NCBI RefSeq assembly: GCF_028769735.1
Contig: NC_088172.1
Location: forward strand, 62,527,075-62,591,074
Length of the DNA stretch: 64,000 nt
Origin: Zonotrichia leucophrys gambelii
Lineage: Eukaryota; Chordata; Aves; Passeriformes; Passerellidae
Reading direction: 5' to 3'
Position numbers and translations under genes: made by a program. Below are positions 1 through 14,390 of the stretch, one piece after another. The number at the start of each line of letters is the position of its first letter. Position 1 is the stretch's first letter. A model generated the notes under the pieces. It had not been told where the DNA came from, made no database searches, and was given only the letters and a program-made list of their open reading frames with translations.

Positions 1-3000
1 TCATTTTCATACATTTTTTTAACATAGCAGTAAGCTGTGTTTTTACTTCTCAAGCAAAAGGCAAGTTGCTTTGGTAATTTATCTTCATCTAGTCTTTTGC
101 TTCACGTGAAGTTGCAAATGAGAAGAGTATCTGCATATCCTTTAAGTTCCTAAACCCAAAGCATTTAGTAAGAAATAAGCCATTAGTGACCTGCCATTCC
201 TTTGCATCCAGAACCATTTCCAGCTGAAACCCTGACAAAGGAATGATTCAAAGAGGTTTAATGAAGATTTTCTCAGAATATCTAGTCAGATGGATTTCAC
301 AAGTGCACTCTGTTTGCCATCAGACAAATATGATATATATTACATTCACCTTTACCCATAAACCAATCGAATGAGGCTTCATCAAAGAAAGTACCCTTCT
401 CATCATGCTTTTTACTGGCAATAGAGCTATGCCCAGAAGCACTCTGCAGTAAGTCTTTTTCTTGTAAATACCCACAGGCTTATTGTTCACCCTCCCTCAT
501 TCAGAACCTGGTGGGCATGTAGGAAGGGGAACAGCAGTTCCACACAGTTGTTGGTTCTGGTAGCTGGGGAGTCTTCCTTACACTGAACTAGGGAAGAGAA
601 ACAGCTTACTTCCCCCACACTTTTGGAACTCAGCCTTAATTGCAAATGTGATGTCCTTCAATGTAATCAGTTATTCCCTTGTTCTGAGCTCCCCTAAGTG
701 CCTGATTGACCTTCACTGTCCCTCCAGCTCTTTGTCCCTCCTGGCAACAGATAAGATAAAACCTGTCAATGTGTTGGAGAGCCCTAACAGATCTTTCCTG
801 TGTGCATTACATTGTGGTTGCTCCCTGACATTGTGTTGCTCACTTGTCCAAATTTGTCTCTGATTGATGGGAGCTAGGAGAGGTTGTTTTAACAGACATG
901 GCAGCCCCGTAACATGGGGAAAGACAGGGTCAGCTTAGGCTTACCAGTGTAAGAAATGAAGGGTGAAGCAGTCACCTTCTGCACCTTTACTGCATGTGGT
1001 GTTTCATGTCCCTTTCCCTATATCTTACCTGCTGGTGAACAGAGAAGGTGAAACAGGACTTGCCAGAGTTTCCTTCCCTTTCTCTTTTGCCTACTTCTCA
1101 GCTTCATTTCATCTGCCTTTCTGCTCTTTCCTGCTCTTGTCCTTCTCATACCTCTTCATTAGCTCTTTCCTAATTGAGACCGTAAACCCCATCTCTTCAC
1201 ACTGGTCATGCCACTACTGTGATATTTACAAATCCTTTTTTTGTCCCTTCTGCTTCCTTGTTCCTTTTATTGTCTTTATGGTCTCTCTTGAGATAGCTCT
1301 TCAGGTCAAGGACCGCCTCACAGTTCAGACCTGTGCAATGCCTTGCCAAGTGTTGCTCCAGTTCTGCTTGGCTGCAGCAGACAATGGAAACCTCACATGC
1401 ATCCCAATGCTACCAAGCTCCTGAGCTCCCCTTTGCAGACTGAATCTGCTACTGGACTTTGTCACCTGGCAGGGCAGTGAAGTGAGCTGTTTGTGCCTTG
1501 TGACTGCTTGGCAGGAGCCTTTCCTTCCTGCTGCCAGATAGGAATAGGGTTAGGTGCTCATTTCCAGGATCATCTGATGGGCACCCCTTCACAACCCAAC
1601 AACCAAACCAAATTCCAAAGAGCAGGGCAGTTGCTGAACTCCTGGAAGCAGCTGTAGGAGAACATGTTGTGGCTTTGTCCACAAGCTGGAGCGGCCTTTG
1701 CAGTGCAGTGAGGAAGGGGACAGATCTGGTGGGGTGTGTGGGGGTGCCTGGACCCTCACAGTCAAGGAGCCTTGCCTGACTATTCCCTCAGCATCCTGGG
1801 GGGAGGCAAAGAGGGGAGCAGCAAGCTGGAGGCATCTGGCAGGGTGGGCAAGGGCTGGGAAACCTTGACAGCAGTGAGGGAAGGTGGGAGTGGCTTTATG
1901 CAGCTGATTATCTGCTCCTCTCTGCTGTTTCCTGACTTTAAAAGATCCTTAAACCCTGGACTGGGCAGCAGCTACCTAATTTTCTTCTGGCTCTCTTGCA
2001 CACCACCGGCAGCTGGTGGGGTGAGGCTTCCCTGAACCGGCAGCTGCACTGATACAAAGTCTTTGAGTAGGCAGGCTGAGGGAATGAGCTGCTGGCTACA
2101 TCACTTCTGTCCAAGGTTTTCAGTTTGGGAAATCTGGTCACTCGGCCTGCACCTGTGGGTGAAGGTGGCCTCTTGTTCCTGTTCTGGCTGCCAAGTAACA
2201 GACTGCTCCCCCAATGCTCCAGAAGCACCCAAGACATTATGGTGACAAAGACAGGAAAGGCCAGCAACAAGACTGGAATAGTGCACGATGTTTTGGGGCT
2301 GCTCAGTAGCATGGGTGAAACCATGTCTTTCCACCTGGAGGTTGAGCAGCAAGGACCACTCTGGCCATGGGGCTGGAAGGGGGAGATGTGTGGCAGGACC
2401 CAAGTGTCCTGGAGTTTCACCCCCTCAGCAGGCTAACCACATCCTGCTCACCCTGACCTCTGAGTGGTGGCAGCAGCAAGCCCTGGACCCAGGACTGTGG
2501 AGCAGACATAATAGCTGGTGGGGACATGGCTGTTTTGGTGCCCTGAGTCATCTGCTGCCCTGAGCCTCTGGTTAAGGGCCAGCCAAGCAATACCTATATC
2601 AGGCAAAAGCCCGGCCTGAGCATGACCAGTTGCTCCATCAGCACCGCTGTGCAGCTGGTTCCTGTGCTGGGAAGCAGGGCTGTGCCATCTGTGTGGCCCA
2701 TGGGCAGCACAGGCAGCAGTGCTACTCGCTGTCACTCTGCACAGCCTTTGGGAGCAGCGCTGCTGGGCTCCTGGGGACACGTGCAGTGTGGGCACCACCT
2801 TGCACAGGGGTGCAATGAATGGGGCCAAGCAGGGACAGCACAAGCAGTGGGCTCGCAGCAGCTTTTCTCTCCTTGTATCCAGGCTTTGGAAAACGCTGGG
2901 GTTCAGTCTCACTGGGAGCCACATGAGCACTGGGCTGTGGCCGCCCTCCTGCTCCTGGACTGTGGCAGGCTGATACCTACTGTGACCTCCTCACCTTGTG

Positions 3001-4861
3001 CACTCAGCACAGCTCCTGGCATCAGATATCCCAGCTTTGCATGGTTGCAACTCCTACTGACTTGGGTCAGAGTTTACCTGGAGGGCCTGGAGCAGTGGCA
3101 CTGCTCAGGGCTGTTGTGTGATGAGAGTGACTCACTGCTCCCGCTCCCTGCCTTCCCCTTCACATACAAAACAAGCAAGGCCTGGACTTGTCCCTGTTCC
3201 CATCTCCTTATCTTGCTTTCCACACAGCCTGTGGAGCAAGCAGACCTGTGAAGGGTGGCCTTGCAAGGACCTGGTCTGCATGCATTGCCAGGCTTCTCTT
3301 CCATTTAGTGGACACTGAAATAAAGAAAAGAGCTCTTTTTCTAGTCATTTAAGTCCATTCTCCCCTGTCAGTTGCAGAGACAGCTGTGGGAGAAGCAAGA
3401 CCCATGTCTCATTTTGGGGAGGGCGTGCCTGTCTCACACCTGGGTGACTCCCTGCTCTCTGTACCTCCACTGCCCAGGGCACACGGGGCTCCACATACCA
3501 CAGTACATCTGTCTCCCTCCTCTGAACAGCCTGCCACAGCAGAATTCACTCACCATCTCTGAGATTTAGCTATTTCCCTCAGGGGTCTGCTCAGCATAAG
3601 ACATGCACATGTGCAACATCCATTTAAATCCATAATAAATGTGCACACACATTTTGTGTGGTGACTGGCCCCCTGACTCACACAAAAATGTATTTTAAAT
3701 GGGCTTGGAGGATTTGGGCCGTCATTAAATTTCAAGGAACAAGGTCCACTGCTGTATTGCTGTGCGCCAGGGACCAGGGGATGTACGTATCGTGAAAGAC
3801 CAAACTCACACCGCCCTTGCTGCATCCCCCCTTCCCAGCCACCTCCCCGGAATGAAGAAACATGAGACTCCAGCACTTTCTTGGTGGCGTAGACTTCCTG
3901 TTGCAATCCTCCTCTCCCTCGCCAGCACAGCGAAATCTGCTTAGCCTTTACTTTCTCACACATGTTTCAGATGTGCAGGGGTGTGATTGTAAACAATGTC
4001 ATCAGCCGTGCCAGAGCTGTCTGCTCCTGCCGTGCTCCCTTCCCAGCACCCCAGGGGTTCCCGTAACAGGGCGTAAAGCAAACAAAGCAAAACAGTAATC
4101 TGCTGTTCCAATGGCATTTTTTTTGTTTTTAGAAAATGTTAATGATAGGTTATGTGATTACCCTAGGTTTGGCTCCACTTACTCTTTATTAAGCACATCT
4201 GGTATTTAGTAACAGTGTAAGTAGCAGGAGTTTTTCTGGCCCGCAAATGAGATTATCCAATGTTGCCATGCAGTATGGAAACTCCTCAGGGAAGCCAGTG
4301 AACTGCACAGAGATACAAGACTTTCTTTTCGGCTGGGCATGCAGCCAGAATAGCTAAAAAATGTGGATTGGCACAGAGCTCTTGCCACGCAAACACTTCT
4401 GGAAATTTCTCTGTTCAGGCCTGCCAAATCCTTCCTATGTAACATGAGTTTCTGTCTTCCTCAGCAGCCCGTCTGAAGCCTGAGCTCTCCTGTACATTTA
4501 AAAAGGAAAAATGAAAAAAAAAGCTCCAAGGCAACCTTTCAGTCCTGTTTCCAGCATGCCACTGCCAAGCTAACAATTTCACTGAATTAGGGGGAATTTC
4601 CTAAAACATTTCTTTGAGCTACATTGAGTGCAACATGTGGGAGACAACTGTGTTTCCTGGAGAAGAAAGGAGAGCTGTCTCACTCGTGGAGACTGCCTAA
4701 TGTCTAGCAGGAGAAAAACAACCAGCCATGACAAGAAAATGTTTTTTAAAACTTGGCGCGAGAAGCGGGTTTTATTTATTTTGAATGCCTTTTCCAGTCT
4801 GGTCAATGTAGTGTATGAAGAGAGGGTTGGTGGAGGGAAGCTGGTGTTTTTGTTAGGGCCC
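1..4861. other. No gene seen; non-coding
   Basis: This stretch has moderate GC (higher at 1.7-3.3 kb) and many short overlapping ORFs on both strands, up to 209 aa at 2622-3251. None shows a domain, splice-consistent structure or codon pattern. An AATAAA at 3319 alone does not support a transcript. Confidence 0.7.
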
Positions 4862-5005
4862 AGGGCTTGGAGTCAGGAGGTCTGGGCTCTATTTCTGGCT
4901 CCGCTGTAGCCTTCCTGTGGGACTTGGGTGAAGCTCTTGGAGGTGAGTTGTTCCAGTCTCTGAGCTTCTTGATGCGTTTAATGGGGGTATTGTTTGCCGG
5001 TTTCA
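4862..5005 (+). repeat. MIR SINE relic, sense orientation
   Basis: The sequence follows the remembered MIR consensus: GGCTTGGAGTCAGGAGGTCTGGG, then a CTGGCTC segment, then GGACTTGGGTGAAGCTCTTGG, CAGTCTCTGAGC and TTTAATGGGGGTATTG. These correspond to the 5' half and CORE segment of MIR, with moderate divergence. Confidence 0.75.
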
Positions 5006-8000
5006 TATGTGTTTGTGTGAACTCAGGCTCTGCGGCCAAAATTATTAATCCTCTGCATTTCTTAAGGAAAGAACTGGGAAGGCTGTGAAGCAGAAAAGCA
5101 AATGTTCGTTGTTGCTTGACTGCACTTGGCTGCTGCTGTTGCAAGACACTGGCCTTTGGATCTTTAAACTTGGTTGCTTTGTGTCTAGGGATCTTTGTGG
5201 GTGTTCCTGACAAACCCCTGTCAGTTTTGCCTCTCCCACCCCTAACAATGGGACACATGCATTTATACTGTAACTTTGTTGACTTAGTGATGGTACCCTT
5301 GGGAAGGAATTAGTCCGGGTAGTTTCTAGGCTTTTTCACTGTGAAGAGAGAATTTAGTGTGAAGGCTGTGCCATGAGCAGAGGGGATTTGTCACAGCAAC
5401 TTACAAGCACATTGTGCACCATTTCTACATGGCCAAGTCGCTCATGGCTGTCCTTCCTGGAGATCAGCTGGCAGTGCAGCAGGGAACCACCTGGGTAAAG
5501 CTCAGAAAGGGAGTGCAAAAGCAACCTAACAGGCACTGCTGGCTGCTGCCCGGTGGCTCAGCTGTCCTCTGCGATGAACTTCTGATGCAATTTCCAGCCA
5601 CAGAAAGAACATCTCATCCAAAGAGCTGACTCAACTCCAAGCTGCATACCAACATAAGTGGAAGAGGGGATCTGGCTCTGCTGCTGCATGCTTTTGGCTA
5701 CAGTAACCCTCCCCACTTCCAAGAGGGACAAGGGAAGGGGCAACCAGAAGCCCTTGATCCTTGCAGCACCCACAACATTCTTTGGGAAAGTGGGGAAGGA
5801 TAAGTAACAATGACAAAACAGGCACAGCTATGCAAAGGACAAACAGATAAGCTTGGGATTTTCCTGTCTGCTGACCCACCCTCTGATAAGCCAAACTAAT
5901 AACTCTCCATGGGTTAACTTGTGCACAAGCAGAGCTTCTTTTCAGCCCAGTCTTGCTTCTGTAAACATCACTCCCTTGGCTGTGGCTCCTGTGGCTGTAG
6001 TGACATCCATAGCTTGTCAATGACGTTTTGCCAAGCAGCTAATCAGTAAAGATACAGCAAGTTTGCAGGGCAGTGGGGTGTGAGGTAATAAGAAAAACAC
6101 ACAGTGTAAAAAAGGGACGGACTGCAAGAATGGGGAATAAGAATGTGTAAGATTCAAAGTGAAAGAACTTAATTTCCTCAGGGATATGACTATGAAAGAA
6201 GAAAAAACATCAGACAGGGAGAAGTGAAGAGAAGAGCAGTGGTGACCTAAAAAGCCAGACCAAGGAAACTGAGGCTGAAAATGGCCAGGAATAAATGGGA
6301 ATGATCAGAGAAAAAATGAGAGATGTAGGTAAAACCGTAGTGCAAATAAAAGGCATGACATAATGAACAAGAGAAGAAAATTGTTTTTGGAAGAGGGAAT
6401 GCAAACCAAGACAGGAGAGAATTATGTGGAGAAAACAGAAGAAGTCAGAGGTGGAAGGAGGAATAATGCAGGAAAAAGCAGGAAAAACAAAGCAGGTGAA
6501 ACAAAGACCCTCACACTGTTCTTAGGTTAATGAAGTTTCTTTTCACTAGTTCCGCATTGTGTTGCAATGTCCCAAGAGGCATTTTGTTTCTGTGGCTCTT
6601 TTGACCATTATGCTAATTATTCTGGGTTCCATGGCTAAGTAATTAGAAGAAAAGGAAAAGAGCCTAAAAGTCACCCGGATGTCATGAGGCTTTGTCTGAA
6701 GGACTGCTCCCTTCAGAGGGAATTGTTTCTAGAAAATAGCTGGGGCACTGACATCCCCAGCATACATGTGGCTGGCCTCTGTGTCGCCTGGGTAAGCTGT
6801 AGGGGCTCAAAGATTTCCGAGCCCTCCCCACCCACTTTGCTGCAAATTACTCTGTTCTGCTTGGGAGGGATGATGAGGAAGGGAGGATCCTAGCAGAATC
6901 CTTTTGCCAGCATGTCTCAAAGCTGGCTCTGATCCTGCAGGATTTGACCAATTTTTGTTGAAAGTGGAGCAACTCAGAGCGCTGGGTGGCTGGTCCTAGT
7001 CCCCAATCAATGGGAAGTGAGAAAAGGAGAAGCAGATTGTAGATTTCTCTTCTGATCTAATACTTCTTTTCTTTACATGCTTTGCTCATGATAACTTGGT
7101 GACTTTCATTTAGTTATTGAAGAGACACATAAGTGTTTTACATTCAGGAGGCACCCAACAATTCCTACATTCACTAAGGAACCTGAAGCCTGGAAGTGAA
7201 CATCAAAGAAGCGCTTTTTCTCTGGAATTATATACTCTCTGTTATGGTAATATGGTAACTAAACAACACCTTACAGTAAAGGGGCAGAACATCTTAGATA
7301 ATATAAGCAAGGCATGTAACTGCACTGTATGTCTTAAATCATAGTTTCACCTAAAAAAAAAAAAATCTGGCCTAAAAAGCATTCTGTGCTGGACCAGGAC
7401 ATCAAAGCCATGTGCAGCCAAGCACTGGACAAGCACAACTTACTATGCTGGTTCAGATATGTTTGACACACTCTGGTAGACACTGAACTGAACCAGGTAA
7501 TGTCCATCCTCCAGTCAGCATAAAACTGGCACAAACAACACATCATGTGCTCTGACTAATTCAACAGAAACATACTGGTGTGCTTATGCCAGATACAGAT
7601 CCAGTACACACAGGAGGTGCTCCTGCAGTGCCAAAATCTCATATTAATGAAGCTGGAAGCAGAGCCATGTGCATTAGCTGCATGTTTTGAATTCTTAGGA
7701 GTGGCAGCCATTCATGGCAGGGGGCTTTTTCAGAACAATCATAAAAGAACTTTTTTTTTCCTGGGGTGACAAAATTGTTTCCTTTGTTTCCAATAATCTC
7801 AGCATTTGAAAATACTGAATTGGTCCTTTTGTTTGCTGTGTCCATTTATTGCAGATTGTAGTTTCAGCACAGCTCATGTTAGGATGACCAGCCCCCCCGC
7901 CTTCCATCACACAATTATGCCAGTCTGTTTAAAGATGCTGACCAAGCATTATATTGACTGTCTTGCCATGAAAGCAGTTTGCCATACCAGAACTGTTGCT

Positions 8001-8529
8001 TAAAATCAAACATTTAAATAATTTGAGACTGAAGGAAATAATTTGGTCAACTGAAACACTCTCCTCAGTTTTTCTTGATGTACATATCCCAGTGATGTGC
8101 CAGAATGCCTCTCAGTATTTTCTTGTTAAAGTTTCATGAACAAATTGGGGAAAAGCTTAGAATAATTTCTTTACCTCTGAGGAAAATCGCATACTATTAA
8201 CATTGTGCTTCACCATCCCTGCTAGAGATGATTTATTCTTGGGGCTCATAAAACATTCTTGAAAGAGTAAAATTTTTGCCATGTGACTGCAGCATATTGC
8301 ACCAAGTGTTGGACACTTTCAAAACAATTTCCTGAGAGGATGTGAAAGGTAGATTGGGATCCAAAGGGACACATTTTTCTCCTTTCCTTTCATATTCCCA
8401 GTGCGCCTTCCCACTTCTATAGGAAATGCAGTGCAGAACGCTCATCTTGGTCAACTAAAAGGAACACTTTTTCTCATTTCAAAGAGGAAAGCAAGTCTGA
8501 AAAAATTGAAGCTAAACCTGGTAACTGTA
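5006..8529. other. No gene seen; non-coding between two MIR relics
   Basis: The segment 6100-6530 is purine-rich on the + strand. I recognised nothing else. Confidence 0.7.
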
Positions 8530-8755
8530 ATAATGTTTGGCACTTACAAGCAGGTTTTCATCTTCTAGCCGCTTTACATTAAGTAATGAATCCTCAGGAC
8601 TTCCCTGTGGAGTAGGTAGCTGAGTATTATTAGCCCCCTTCTGCAAATGGGAAAACCGAGGCGGAGATGTTAAGTACCTTGCCTAAAGCCAGCAAGGGAT
8701 TCTGTTGCAGAGCTGGGATCAGAGGTTAGGAGTTCTTGTGCTTTCAATTCCCGTA
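8530..8755 (-). repeat. Nearly full-length MIR SINE relic, antisense orientation
   Basis: Read on the + strand, it follows the reverse complement of MIR in order: GCACTTAC, CCGCTTTACATTAAG, AATCCTCAGGA, GAGTAGGTAGCTGAGTATTATTA, GCAAATGGGAAAACCGAGGC, GTTAAGTACCTTGCCTAAAG and GCAGAGCTGGGATCAGAGG. This is unusually readable for a MIR in a bird-like genome. Confidence 0.85.
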
Positions 8756-11700
8756 CCTATTGTGTCACTTAAGTACAGAGCCATAATTGAATATCGTAAT
8801 GACCTGGGGGTGAAGCGATTCCAGCTACTCAGATCCGAGCACGGCTCCTCTGATGGTCACAGACTCAGTGGCGCGGCTGCACGCAGCCGGACAGGGCACG
8901 AGTGCCTAACGGGCAGGACAAAGAAGTGTCATTCTCTTTGGCCTCCTCAAACTTACCACTGGACAATGTTCACCGGGCCAGGTCTCAGCTCAGCTCTTCA
9001 GCCAGCTGTGCCTTCACTTTAAGGCAGAAGGCCAAGTGTTCACCTTTAATGGGTGTCTTGCCACTAAGAAATGCATCTACAAAGGCCGATGCTGCTGTTA
9101 AGACCAAGATTATTCATCTACTTTTGTGTGACACTTGTTACAACAGAACAGGCAAATCCCTCTCTTGCTAATTCATGCTTGTGCAGGAGTGTGAGAAGAA
9201 ACCCAGGCCCCTGTGCTCTGGGCTAAAGCAGATTGTCCTCTACCTTTAGGAATAGAATTTTTGTGTTCTGTGGTCCTCATGGGAGCACAGGCCCAGCTTT
9301 TCACAGGGCTGCTAGGAGGGTTCTCAGATCTCAGCCTTGCCCCTGACCAGTGTGTGTGCCTTAGACAGGGAACAACAGATCAAAAAAGAGAGTATAACAT
9401 GAAAACCATGAGGAAAATTACCATCAATTGCCACACAGTTGCTAACATGAATAACAGAAATGTGTTCCCATTAATTCAGGAAAGAATGCTCCAAGTCAGT
9501 GTTTCTCAGGCTAAGAAATGTTTGCTTTTTCTTTCCTAAATGCCCATTTCCATTAGCAGCATTTCCTGCATGTCGTTCAACCATGTTTTCATCCCATCAA
9601 GATGCCATCGGGCATTAAAGCCCAAGAACTGGCTTGTGTCTCTCACTTGCTGCCAACGTACATTGACGCGGTGCAAGATGATGCATCATGCAGGGAAGCT
9701 GTGTAAAATGCATTGTTCATTAAGATATTCCTTCTGACCCTGCCATTAATGTGGGATGGACACAAATCCATCCACAAACACACTGACTCTAGCCCTGCAC
9801 ACAGGGTGTGTGTATTATTCCAGCTGGGAACTGGAGTCAGTTTTGCACCTGACCCTTCGTTTTGGCATGGAATCAGAGGTTTTTGGAACTTGAGACTGAT
9901 CCACACCCCAAGTTTATTTTGTTTATATATAGGAAAAATGTGGAAATCCCCAGATGCTGCTGGTCTGGATAAGAATGATTCCTGCACTGAAAACACAGAA
10001 CCATATTTGCTCTGCCTATGTAAAGATGACATTTTCTTGTTCCTGTGAATTTTTATCTCATACTTTTGCTCTGAAAACCACCTAGTTTTAAATGATTGGT
10101 CATTAGAGATTATAAATATCAGCCTTGCATTGACATTTTAAAACAAAATACCAGAATGATCTTTTTGGAGCTCTCTGCCTATTTCTATGAGTACTGCTAT
10201 GAAGTAGGGTGTTTAGAGTCAGAAAGATTGTGTGATAATGCCTGAGTCACATCAATTGGATTGTCACAGACTACTGGACCCCTCCATAAGTGAGAGAGAT
10301 GCTGGGAAGGCAATGAACCTTGCAGGGCACTGGTGCTAACTGATATATATCTTGGATTTTAAAATGCAATATTTCAAACTCCACCTAGACCAGACTATTA
10401 GCTTGTCTGGAGTTTTCTCACTCGGGTTTGTGTCCTCCAGAGAGGCGAGTGCTCCACTGGAGCAGTGCTGGACCCTGAGGAGCCCTGCTGAGCTGCATGG
10501 AGATACAGAGTAGGTCCTTCATGGATGATCTGGAGATCACCTCCCATGGTCAGCACACAGATAGTTTGCTACAAAGGAGGTTCTCCACATTGCATTTGTT
10601 GGCACTGGAATTTTTGCTAAACATCAATGTTTCCAGCTGTGAAAACTATTTATAAAGCACACAACACGTCTGTCAGAACAGAATATGCTTTTATTATAAC
10701 ATAGCATGAGCATGTGGAAAAAATAATGGAGACTGTTCTTCACTCAGAACTCAAGCATGACCAACTGTATTTACATCAAAATTTTTAGAATATGTTTTTC
10801 TTAACAATTTCATCAAACATTAAGGAAATATAAACACATATGTTAAAAAATTGTGCCAATGTCCTACAGATTGCATAGGAAGGACTTGGAGTTTCCTTTC
10901 ACATTGGTATTGCATCATAATTCCATGAGGTGATCTTTGCTTTGTCTGCAAGGAGGACTGGGCTTATAGTTCCCTCCCTGTTACTTGTGTGTGCTGCAAA
11001 GGGAGGGCAAGTCTGGAGCACTCACATGTATAAAGTGTGTTGAAATGTATCTTTATGTGAGCTATTTGCCTCTTCCTTGCTCTTTTTTTTTTAAGAAGGG
11101 AAATAAGCTTTCTCCTCCCGTAATGACATGTGAGCAACCTCAGCTAAATCCTTTGCAGGAGAACAGAGCTCTTTGGTGCTCAAACATTTTACCTCTTCAC
11201 AAATCAGAGAGAGAGCAATATGATTATATTAATGCTCTCAACTAGTCTGTTTTATGAGGCTGTTCTAACAAGACTATCCATTTGCTTAGAGTGTATTTTG
11301 GGAACTAAAGGCAGAGGAGCCAATGTTGGGCCAAGAAGCACTGAGCAGCATGGGTGGATGGAAGAGGGCCATGGCTTCTTGTGACCAAAGATGTAGAAAT
11401 GAAGGAAGAAGTTATGAAGCCAAATGCTGTCCTCTTCTTGCTTTTGTTTTGCCACACCTGCCCTGCTTTTTTTGGTAGGTCCTGCCTCATTCTTCTTCCC
11501 TGTTTTGCTCCTTTCTTTTTGCGTACTGGAGGGATCCAGAAAACCCTTTTGCAGACCACCATCTCCACATCACTGCCACAGTCAGCCCTTCCTGAAGCTA
11601 CTGCTGCTGTGTGCAGGACTCTGCTGGTGGGGAATAAAGGGCAGAGGAGGGAGGGATGGAAGCAGCACTGTGCCCTGGTAGGTCCTGGCAAAAGGGAGGC

Positions 11701-13119
11701 AGAAATACAAGGGAATGCCTGACAGATATGCAAGGCTCAGCTGGGTGCTGGTGAGCATCTCAGGAGAGCTTTATGCCATGTGCTGCTTGAGTAGGTATGG
11801 CCTAACATAAATGGGCATGGATTTCCTTCATTTTTGCTGCAGTGAAAGGAAAGGTCAGTTACTCAGTCCAGCCAACACCAGCTGCTGTAGAAAGATTGGC
11901 TTGAGTGTGGCCGGGGGAAAGATATGGTAGAGAGTATTGCCTTTTTAATCTCCATAGGCCATGTAACTGGATTTTCCCAAAATACCAACCCTGCTCTTGG
12001 GCTGCTCTGTGAAGCTGACCCTCTTTGGAAATCCTGAATGATGGGGTTAATATTCTTCTCACATCTGCCAGGAGTTAACCCAAGGACCAATAATATTACT
12101 GGAATAACAGCTTCTACTTTTAAGTAGCATTTTCCTAAATTTCCCTTAAATATTACCTGATAAAGGAGGGATAGAAGGAAACAGTGTATTGTCCTTCATA
12201 ATTCCTCATCACACTAGTTAAGCATGGGATAAGGCTGGAATTCATCTGCTTTGTTACACATGGATTTTATCTTAAAATTTTATCGGGGACAAGAACACCC
12301 TTGGGTACTTTCCCAGCTATGACACCAGTATCCTGTGAAATAAACTGACAGGGGTTTATCCCTTACAGGAAATGGTGTGCTAAAGCAGGAAGCTGCACTA
12401 TCATCTCTCAGCACACCAGTGCTCTTGAGTGGTTTAGGTGCAGTCAAGCAGTGGAAAGGTTTTGCATGGTAAATGGTATAGAGCCAGGACTATATTAACT
12501 GGAAATTACTCAGTATTTCAACATTCTTCTTTTATGAGGAAGCCAGATTGCTCCTCAGATAATTTCATGTTAATTCAGGATTTCTGGACTCCTTTCCTGC
12601 TCATTTCTTGTCTTAAGGTGCTGGTGTTGGTGGCACTATGAAGGAATTTACGCACTGACTGAAGGGCTGGTGGGTTTTGACAGCTACTGACCCACTGTGC
12701 ATCCTTCACTCTGACTCAGTGCTGCCTTCCCTGCAGAGGTGTGCTGTAAGGTTTCCTTAATCCCCACAGAGCCCTCTGGTACTCACAGAACTGCAAAATG
12801 TTGCCATTAAAGCAGAAACATCCATTTCATTCCATGCTATGACTGATAACCCGTTTTATTTTCCCGTCCCATTTTGCTTGCTTTGTTCTGCCAATACCTC
12901 CCCTAGTAAAGGAATTGGAAGACTCTTCTTGTACGTGATGAACAGCCAGCCCTTTCTCAATGTGTGGCCCTCGCCTGGACTTGCCATTATTTGAGGTGTA
13001 GATGGGTTTGTGTACAAGCCTGTGCACACACGTGCGCACTTGCAAAAGCGCATGCTGGGTGAGCTCCAGGCTAGCCATTAAATTTCCCCTGCTATTACTC
13101 TACATATTCCTAGTAGATT
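8756..13119. other. No gene seen; non-coding
   Basis: Unique AT-moderate sequence with small ORFs only. I recognised no repeat or RNA gene. Confidence 0.7.
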
Positions 13120-14090
13120 AGAGCAGAATTTTTTTTGTACGCTCTTCTATAAAAAGTGTGCTATATTGATTGCAGCTCAGTGAGCTGCTGTGGTTGATAT
13201 CCGAGCACTAACCCAGATAGGGATTAGCATTACATCAGCCATCAGGCGAGGGAACCTGGCGAGCTGCCAGCCTGTAAAAATGGAAGACATTTGCGTCACT
13301 GTTCCCTTGGTAATGCTTCTTGGAGCCGTGTCAGCTGTCCCCCGAGGTTGTTTCCTTAATATGTCAACAGACATTCCTGAATCTTTAATGCTGAATAGCT
13401 CTTTTTCCTCTTCCAGAAACACTTAGGTGACAGTGTAGCTAGTGTCTCCTGCTGCCCTATGTATTAAAAAATTATATACCTATGGAGATGAGGCTTAATA
13501 CCTTTTGGGGGAGGGTCACAGCAGTTACAGTCAGATCTGGGGGAAGCACAAAGCCCATCTGCAGCGGGGTTGCCGTTTGCATGCACAGAGAAAGCGGCAG
13601 CCCTGTTCAAAACCCCTCCTCTGCCTCCGGAGCATCCCACTGGAGGGAGTGAAAGCATCTGTGTTGGATCAGTTGCTGGAATTTGCTAACATTTGGGATA
13701 AACTATCTGACCTTGCTGTAGGAATTCCAGTTCCACACAATAACTTCGGGTTAATGCCCGAAAGCTGTGGGACTGTGTGCGCAGTGACCTCTAGCTTCCG
13801 GAAGACATTTGTAAGTGCCAATTTTGAGAAAAAGTCCCAGGTTTTATCCAATGACATTTTCACCTTTCTGCTTCTCCGTGCAGCCAAATGATATTTTCAT
13901 CTTGAAGAATTAAAATGCAAGTAAGATACACTGCACAAAATTTGAGCATTTGCCCTTTCAGCTGAAAGTAAACATCCGCTATCAAAAAGACCTTTTGTTC
14001 TTAGGTGACAGCTTAAAGTTTGCTGTAGTAATTAATCACAGACTTGTAATTTAATAGTTCGGGAAGAGAGAGCAAAGAAGTAATTCTAAG
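13120..14090. other. Candidate conserved non-coding stretch
   Basis: This is unique, repeat-free sequence of balanced composition with no supportable ORF. It has dense transcription-factor-like words, such as GCGTCAC, CTTCCGGAAG and TTAATTAATCAC-like segments. The impression of an enhancer is inference; only cross-species alignment could show constraint. Confidence 0.3.
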
Positions 14091-14390
14091 AAATCACTTT
14101 GTGAGGAGCTTAAGTTTGGTCAAGGAGCACTACAAAGTGCTCATGATAATTTATCACTGTTGTATGCATTTCACGCAACCCACTCACCGAGCAGAAAAAC
14201 ACTGCTGGTTGAAACTCAGTTCTGCCAAGGGGACAGAGAGCAGTCTTTAGCCAGTACTGAAGGACTTCCAGATTCCTTGCTGGAGGAATTTGACCCCAGC
14301 GCAGGAATTCGTCTCCGGCGTAGCCCCCCACGGCGAGCAGCTTCCTTCGGCAGCCGTGGGCAGGCGGCGCAGGGAGGGAGGCGCTCGCTG

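Noticed and set aside
2622..3251. 209 aa + strand ORF
   Set aside because: No recognisable domain, many overlapping open frames in both strands, and anonymous GC-richer DNA.
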